NCBI GenBank assembly: GCA_036170535.1
Contig: JAVHPJ010000237.1
Coordinates: 1 to 64,000 of the forward strand
DNA from: SSF53 sp036170535
Lineage (GTDB): Bacteria; Spirochaetota; Leptospiria; Leptospirales; Leptonemataceae
Direction: 5' to 3'
Length of the DNA stretch: 64,000 bases
Positions 59,536 through 64,000 of the stretch are shown here, in pieces. A program made the position numbers and the translations under genes. The notes under the pieces are model-generated. The model had not been told where the DNA came from and did no database searches. It saw only the letters and a list, made by a program, of their open reading frames with translations. Numbering within the stretch: position 1 is the first letter of the stretch; each line of letters begins with the position of its first letter.

Positions 59536-60240
59536 ATGCAGGAAACAATCGAGCGTTTTGTCGAGATCGCCGGGCGCGCAAACACGGTGGAAGAGGCGGT
59601 TCGAACCCGCCACAGCGTGCGTGAATACGAAGACCGGGCCGTTGCGTCGGAAGAATTACGCGGGCTCTTCGCCGACGCCCTGCGCGCCCCGAGCTGGAAA
59701 AACGCCCAGCCCTGGAAGGTGCGCGTGGTATCGGGCGCCGCCCGGGATCGCCTGGCGGAAAAACTCAGCGCCGCGGCATTAAACGGCGCCCCCCGGCCGG
59801 ACACGGCCTGGTTGGAAAGTTATCCCGCCGAGGCGAAACGCCGGATGTTCGATCTGGGCATGGAGATCTATGGGGTCGCCGGCATCGATCGGAAAGATAA
59901 GGCCGCGCGCGATGCGTTTATGCTGCGCAACTTCTCCTTTTTCGGGGCGCCCGTTGCGGCGTTTGTCACAACGACCTTTGATTTGAATTTTTTTGTCGGT
60001 CTCGATATCGGCTGTTTTTTGCAGAATGTGATGTTGCTTGCGCGTTCGCGCGGGCTCGCGAGTTGTCCGCAGGCGGCCCTGGGCGCCTTCCCGGACGTGG
60101 TGCGCGCGGAACTGGGACTGCCGGATAATGAAAAGGTCGTTTGCGGACTCAGCCTGGGCTACCCGCGCGCTGATTCTGCGCTGAATCGCTTTCACACCCC
60201 GCGGGAGTCGCTTGCGAATCTGACCGCCTTCTACGAATAA
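59536..60240 (+). CDS. Nitroreductase family protein
   Basis: A 234-residue FMN-dependent oxidoreductase. RTRHSVREYEDRAV holds the FMN-binding Arg/Ser region, RAPSWKNAQPWKVRVV a second flavin contact and LGLPDNEKVVCGLSLGYP the C-terminal conserved block. It reduces nitro compounds or quinones with NAD(P)H. AGGAG lies 6 bases before the ATG at 59536, which is preferred over the earlier frame opening. It diverges from the TetR gene and is probably induced with the MFS pump. The nitronate monooxygenase-like gene follows 46 bases later. Confidence 0.88.
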   Translation: MQETIERFVEIAGRANTVEEAVRTRHSVREYEDRAVASEELRGLFADALRAPSWKNAQPWKVRVVSGAARDRLAEKLSAAALNGAPRPDTAWLESYPAEAKRRMFDLGMEIYGVAGIDRKDKAARDAFMLRNFSFFGAPVAAFVTTTFDLNFFVGLDIGCFLQNVMLLARSRGLASCPQAALGAFPDVVRAELGLPDNEKVVCGLSLGYPRADSALNRFHTPRESLANLTAFYE

Positions 60241-60286
60241 TGCAGAAGGCGCGATTGCGTCAGCCATTCACATACAGGAGCCGTTC

Positions 60287-61234
60287 ATGTCGGAGAGCTA
60301 TTTTCAAAATAACCGGATCTGCCGGATGCTGGGCGTCAAACACCCGATCATCGGCGCGCCGATGTTTCTGGTTTCGTATCCCGATCTGGTGACCGCGGTT
60401 TCCGGGGCGGGCGGAATCGGTTGTTTCCCGTCCGCGAATTATCGCACGATTGAAGCGCTGGACGCGGGCATTCAGGAAATTCGCAGTCGGACGACGCATC
60501 CGATCGGCGTGAACATTATTCTGCGCGAGGATCACAATCCCCGGTGGCGGTCGCAGTTCGAAACGGCGCTGAAAAACAAAGTCGAGTTGATAATCTTCAG
60601 CCTGGGCGTAAAACGCGACGTGGTTCGCGAAGCGCGCGCCGCCGGCTCAAAGGTTTTCTTTGACGTGACAACTCTCAAACACGCGCGACTTGCCGCCGCT
60701 TCGGGCGTGGACGCCGTCATTGCCGTTGCGCAGGGCGCCGGCGGTCACGCCGGTTCCATCACGCCGTTTACCCTGATTCAACAGATCAAAGCAGCCGTGG
60801 AGGTCCCCGTCATCGCAGCCGGCGCAATATCCAACGGCGCTCAGATGGCGGCGGCGCTGTGCCTGGGCGCGGACGCCGTGTACGTGGGCACGCGACTGAT
60901 CGCCACGCCGGAAGCGCAGGCGAGCGAGGATTATAAGCGCATGATCCTGGATGCAAGTCCCGAAGACATTATCTACAGCGAAAAGGTATCCGGCATTCCG
61001 GCCAACTGGCTCAAAGACAGTTTTTCGCGCTGGGAGAAAACTCAGGCGGAAGGCGGAGACGACGGCGACGAAATGAAACGCTGGCGCGATATCTGGTCGG
61101 CCGGGCAGGGCGTCGCGCAAATTGATGCGATTGAGCCGGCCGGCGAAATTATCCGGAAGATGGCGGCGGATTGCGCGGAAACGTTGCGGCGTTTGAGCGG
61201 GGATCTGGTCGACGCCGCCGGAGCGGCAAAGTGA
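60287..61234 (+). CDS. Nitronate monooxygenase-like flavin oxidoreductase
   Basis: A 315-residue TIM-barrel FMN enzyme of the 2-nitropropane dioxygenase family. Visible blocks are HPIIGAPMFLVSYPDLVTAVSGAGG at the N-terminus (shown in two parts, HPIIGAPMF and VSGAGGIG), AVAQGAGGHAGS with the catalytic-region His, and AAALCLGADAVYVGTRLIAT which binds the FMN phosphate. It oxidises nitroalkanes/nitronates or, in related members, reduces enoyl substrates. CAGGAG lies before the ATG. It is cotranscribed with the nitroreductase, which suggests a nitro-compound detoxification unit. Confidence 0.88.
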   Translation: MSESYFQNNRICRMLGVKHPIIGAPMFLVSYPDLVTAVSGAGGIGCFPSANYRTIEALDAGIQEIRSRTTHPIGVNIILREDHNPRWRSQFETALKNKVELIIFSLGVKRDVVREARAAGSKVFFDVTTLKHARLAAASGVDAVIAVAQGAGGHAGSITPFTLIQQIKAAVEVPVIAAGAISNGAQMAAALCLGADAVYVGTRLIATPEAQASEDYKRMILDASPEDIIYSEKVSGIPANWLKDSFSRWEKTQAEGGDDGDEMKRWRDIWSAGQGVAQIDAIEPAGEIIRKMAADCAETLRRLSGDLVDAAGAAK

Positions 61235-61295
61235 GCGCTGACGGCGCTTAAGACGGCGTTAGTAAATATTAATCGAGCGGACGCCGACGAACGGC

Positions 61296-61340
61296 TTCGT
61301 CCTGCAACGTAGCAAAATTATGCGGACGACGCAGGACGAA
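61296..61340. repeat. Ten-base inverted repeat between convergent genes
   Basis: TTCGTCCTGC (61296-61305) pairs perfectly with GCAGGACGAA (61331-61340) across a 25-base loop. It lies in the 115-base gap between two convergent genes. It may help end transcription, but no T-run follows either side. Confidence 0.45.
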
Positions 61341-61349
61341 CCCGGGACT

Positions 61350-61880
61350 TCAGGGCATGCGCGACAGCAGAGCCGTCGTAAGGCCCGGTTGGTCAATGCT
61401 GCCGAACCAGATCGACCAGGTGGCCTTCATAAAGTCCACTCCGGCGACGCTGGCGCTGCGTCCTTTGTAGGTGCAGGTCGTGGTCTTGTTCGCCGCATTG
61501 TAGCTGATCGAAATGGTTTCGTCCTTCGCGAGATTGCCCGTGAGAACGCTGAACAGTTGATTGCCCTGGGGGATGGCTGCGCCGCGACCATTGCGCGTGT
61601 AAGCCTCGCGAATCGCACCGACGATTTTTTCCGCTTCCACGTCGCGCATCATCTTGAGGATGAAGCGTTTGTCTTGATCGGCGTTTAACACGGCCTGCGC
61701 GTCTTTGGCCGGCAGGGTTCCGCGCATCTGGTGCGTGATGTAGTAGACGTTGACGCTGACAAAAGCGATCTTCTTGACGCGCACGCCGCCGCCGGTCGTC
61801 ACCCATTCCGCGCCCTGGGCCGCCAGAGTTCCCGCCATAAGCAGCGTTGCCAGCGCAACCGCCAGTTTTCGTTTGAACAT
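61350..61880 (-). CDS. Periplasmic chalcone isomerase-like protein
   Basis: A 176-residue exported protein with a signal peptide (KRKLAVALATLLMAGTLAAQ). The mature part, VKKIAFVSVNVYYITHQMRG through FILKMMRDVEAEKIVGAI and FLKATWSIWFG-like end, matches the bacterial chalcone isomerase-like family (PF16036). Those bacterial members lack a known flavonoid role and may bind fatty acids. GAGGGGAAAAG precedes the ATG at 61880, whereas the earlier open codons carry no signal peptide. It is followed by the inverted repeat at 61296-61340. Confidence 0.78.
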   Translation of the reverse strand: MFKRKLAVALATLLMAGTLAAQGAEWVTTGGGVRVKKIAFVSVNVYYITHQMRGTLPAKDAQAVLNADQDKRFILKMMRDVEAEKIVGAIREAYTRNGRGAAIPQGNQLFSVLTGNLAKDETISISYNAANKTTTCTYKGRSASVAGVDFMKATWSIWFGSIDQPGLTTALLSRMP

Positions 61881-61983
61881 GCTCTTTTCCCCTCGTTTAT
61901 GCGGACTCAGCCGCTGGTTTTGTCCGAGCGAGGCGCGCCGCCAATCGCCCGTCGAGCCCGATTTTTTGCGCGAGGCGGCCGGG

Positions 61984-62394
61984 TTATTCGAAGTCGGCGT
62001 CCGCCCCAACGCCGGCCGGGATCAGGCGCCACGCGGAACTCTGGTGCATGCCGCCCGGCGCCATGCTGCTTGTATAGGTATAACGCAGGCGCAGGGTCGC
62101 GCCGGGGGCGAGGGCGGCCAGCGCCGCGCGGTCGCGCGACAGCAGGCTCTGCATTTCCGTGCGCCCGCCAAACTCTTCGCAATGGCGATTGCTGTGGCCG
62201 CGCTGATCAAGAATCTTAATAATGGTGAAGCCCGTTGTGCGTTTAAACAACTCCCCGTCGCTTTCAACGGATTCAGCTACGGAATCGACTCTCACCGCGA
62301 GGTCGCAACGGGCGTAATAGGAGGCGTGCAGGGGACCGGACAGCGCGCCGGCCAGCAGTCCGACCAGCGCGCCGGCGAATAATCCGCGTTTCAT
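61984..62394 (-). CDS. Small secreted hypothetical protein
   Basis: A 136-residue protein with a signal peptide (KRGLFAGALVGLLAGALSGPLHA) and a mature part of about 112 residues containing two cysteines (YYARCDLAVRV and SNRHCEEFGG), which may form one disulphide. No family recognised. It lies between the glycyl-tRNA synthetase gene and the chalcone isomerase-like gene, on the same strand as both. Confidence 0.55.
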   Translation of the reverse strand: MKRGLFAGALVGLLAGALSGPLHASYYARCDLAVRVDSVAESVESDGELFKRTTGFTIIKILDQRGHSNRHCEEFGGRTEMQSLLSRDRAALAALAPGATLRLRYTYTSSMAPGGMHQSSAWRLIPAGVGADADFE

Positions 62395-62441
62395 ATAGTT
62401 TGAGACGCGGCTTCGCCGGCAAGGTTCGCTGGATTTACGGC

Positions 62442-63857
62442 TCAGACCGCGAGGCGCGTCGCCAGATAAGACTTGAGCTCGCTGATCTTAACGCGCGCCT
62501 GGGACGTTGAGTCGCGCTCGCGTACGGTTACGCAGTCGTCGTCTTTGGTTTCGTAGTCGACGGTAATGCAATAGGGCGTGCCGAGTTCGTCCTGGCGGTA
62601 ATAACGCTTCCCGATTGATCCGGAATGATCCAGATCCACCGGCCACAGGCGCGACAGATCCTTGTGAATCGCTTCCGCAATCTCCGGCAGGCCGTCTTTT
62701 TTCACCAGGGAGAACACGCCCGCTTTGACCGGTGCAAGACGCGGATGCAGTTTTAAGACCACGCGCTGATCTTTTTCGCCGGGTTTTTCGACTTCATAGG
62801 CGTCGCACAAAAACGCTAAAAAAAGCCGATTTACGCCGAGCGCAGGTTCTACGACGTACGGCACGTATTTTTCGTTGGTTTCGGGATCGGTATAGTCGAG
62901 GTTCTTGCGCGCGTGAGTGATGTGCTGCTTGAGATCGTAGTCCGTGCGCGAAGCAATGCCCCACAGCTCGCCCCAGCCAAAGGGGTACTGGTATTCGATA
63001 TCCGTGGTGCCTTCCGAATAGAATGCCAGTTCCTCTTTTTCGTGTTCGCGCAGTCTGAGGTTGGCGTCTTTGAGCCCCAGGTCTTTGAGCCACGCGACGC
63101 AGAAAGCGACCCAGTGATCGAACCACTGCTTTTGCGTGCCGGGCTTGCAGAAAAATTCCATCTCCATTTGTTCGAACTCGCGCGTGCGAAACACAAACTG
63201 GCGCGCGACGATCTCGTTGCGAAAGCTCTTGCCGATCTGGGCCACGCCAAAGGGGACCTTTACGCGACAAGAATCGACAATGTTACGAAAATTTATGAAG
63301 ATTCCCTGGGCGGTTTCGGGGCGCAGGTAGACTTCCATGTCCGCGCCGGCGGCGGCGCCCATGCGCGTCGAAAACATCAGATTAAATTGACGCGGCGTGG
63401 TGAAGGAGCCCTTTGTGCCGCAACTCGGGCACTGCAGTTCTGCGCTGTGTTTTTCAAAATACTCGACGATGTCCGCCAGCTTGAGGCCTTCGGTTTTGAC
63501 GCCGCGTTGATCTTCCAGATACTGATCGGCGCGAAAGCGCGCCTTGCACTGCTTGCAGTCGATCAGCGGATCGCTGAAACTGGAAACGTGGCCGCTGGCG
63601 ACCCAGACCTCCGGGTGCAGCATAATGCCGCTATCCAGGCCCACGACGTCGCTGCGCGAACTTACAAAGGCGCGCCACCATTCGTTTTTGATATTGCGCA
63701 GCAGCTCCGCGCCGTATGGGCCGTAATCGAAGGTGTTCGAAAGTCCGCCGTAAATATCCGATCCCGGGTAGACGAAGCCGCGGCGCTTGCAGAGCGCGAC
63801 AATGTCTTTCAGTGAATCTTCGATTTTGGGTTTTTTCCCTTCGGTCTTCTCGGCCAT
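62442..63857 (-). CDS. glyS: Glycyl-tRNA synthetase, dimeric class II type
   Basis: A single-chain class II glycyl-tRNA synthetase of 471 residues, the alpha2 type found in Firmicutes, Thermus, Leptospira and eukaryotes rather than the alpha2beta2 form. FVYPGSDIYGGLSNTFDYGP opens the catalytic domain, with class II motif 2 in FGVAQIGKSFRNEI and VFRTREFEQMEMEFF, and motif 3 near the end of the domain. A zinc ribbon is suggested by CKQCKARF and CPSCGT. The C-terminal anticodon-binding domain contains LHPRLAPVKAGVFSL. ATG at 63857 fits; the frame opens 13 codons earlier. The 143 bases after it (63858-64000) hold no gene or promoter I can support. Confidence 0.97.
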   Translation of the reverse strand: MAEKTEGKKPKIEDSLKDIVALCKRRGFVYPGSDIYGGLSNTFDYGPYGAELLRNIKNEWWRAFVSSRSDVVGLDSGIMLHPEVWVASGHVSSFSDPLIDCKQCKARFRADQYLEDQRGVKTEGLKLADIVEYFEKHSAELQCPSCGTKGSFTTPRQFNLMFSTRMGAAAGADMEVYLRPETAQGIFINFRNIVDSCRVKVPFGVAQIGKSFRNEIVARQFVFRTREFEQMEMEFFCKPGTQKQWFDHWVAFCVAWLKDLGLKDANLRLREHEKEELAFYSEGTTDIEYQYPFGWGELWGIASRTDYDLKQHITHARKNLDYTDPETNEKYVPYVVEPALGVNRLFLAFLCDAYEVEKPGEKDQRVVLKLHPRLAPVKAGVFSLVKKDGLPEIAEAIHKDLSRLWPVDLDHSGSIGKRYYRQDELGTPYCITVDYETKDDDCVTVRERDSTSQARVKISELKSYLATRLAV

Positions 63858-64000
63858 GGCGAAATACAGGGCGCAGCGCGCGGCCCTCTGCGACAAGGCT
63901 TTTCCCGATCTGCATTGTGTAATCGCTCTGTCTTCGCATCGCGCTTGCCCTGCCCGAGCCCTCGGGACATCCGGACCTGTATGCAGAAAAAGCGTTCCGC

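Noticed and set aside
59600..59620. tRNA-like GGTTCGAACCC string
   Set aside because: It lies inside the nitroreductase coding sequence (RTRHS) and no cloverleaf can be drawn around it.
1..64000. CRISPR arrays, prophage, insertion sequences, rRNA and tRNA genes
   Set aside because: No regularly spaced repeats, transposase or integrase frames, or structural RNA were seen on either strand by reading.

Overview
The window is 64 kb of GC-rich chromosomal DNA, densely coded on both strands, from a diderm bacterium. Genes for LpxH-like phosphoesterase, lipoproteins with loose lipoboxes, Spy/CpxP-like periplasmic proteins and M23 endopeptidases point to an outer membrane. Several traits recall the Leptospira/Leptonema side of the Spirochaetes: an Npt1/Npt2-type carrier fused to HEAT repeats and a cNMP-binding domain, 7TM sensor proteins carrying SpoIIE or hybrid kinase modules, and a small secreted protein resembling a spirochaetal DUF family. 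This assignment is an inference from gene content only. I see no rRNA, tRNA, CRISPR array, transposase, integrase or phage gene, so this looks like ordinary chromosome rather than an island. With the chosen starts no gene-free stretch exceeds 300 bases.

Layout. 0-1.7 kb: a Spy/CpxP-like periplasmic protein, an ECF sigma factor and a single-pass membrane protein (probable anti-sigma factor), with a candidate ECF promoter upstream. 1.7-7.5 kb: a sodium:solute symporter with a tiny membrane partner, a hypothetical gene, and the Npt/HEAT/cNMP fusion. 7.5-14.2 kb: polyamine block, with a PLP Orn/Lys/Arg decarboxylase divergent from carboxy(nor)spermidine dehydrogenase and decarboxylase, followed by an SDR and a di-iron ferritin-like protein. 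An agmatine deiminase at 22-23 kb probably belongs to the same pathway, giving arginine to agmatine to putrescine to carboxyspermidine to spermidine. 14.2-20 kb: TylF-like methyltransferase, then two paralogous secreted beta-propeller lactonase-like proteins flanking an M24 peptidase and an AraC regulator. 20-28.4 kb: crotonyl-CoA carboxylase/reductase, a PhlG-like hydrolase, agmatine deiminase, AI-2E family permease, an epimerase, a GST, a secreted zinc phospholipase C-like protein and an esterase. 28.4-30.1 kb: an ECF42-type sigma factor with its DGPF/YCII partner and a candidate autoregulatory promoter.

30-37.6 kb: M23 peptidase, GIY-YIG and HIT proteins, then an operon of a 7TM hybrid kinase/SpoIIE phosphatase, an LpxH-like phosphoesterase and glutathione peroxidase. 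37.7-40.1 kb: two divergent paralogs of a family I cannot identify, one with an added three-helix membrane domain. 40-46.5 kb: rhomboid protease, a PAS/RsbW-type sensor kinase, a LysM-M23 peptidase, PurT and an HSL-type esterase. 46.5-50.5 kb: FAD monooxygenase divergent from a TetR regulator and a GMC/cholesterol-oxidase-like enzyme. 50.6-57.5 kb: a degenerate receiver protein, a Vps62-like protein, a secreted lipoprotein, a stand-alone RlmK-type rRNA methyltransferase, a hybrid histidine kinase and a secreted hypothetical. 57.6-61.2 kb: TetR/MFS genes divergent from nitroreductase and nitronate monooxygenase-like genes, separated by two matching palindromic operators. 61.3-64 kb: a chalcone isomerase-like periplasmic protein, a small secreted protein and glycyl-tRNA synthetase.

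The strongest candidates for something undescribed are the divergent unknown paralog pair (37.7-40.1 kb), the Spy-like/ECF/membrane-protein switch at the left end, and the twin beta-propeller locus at 15.6-19.9 kb.
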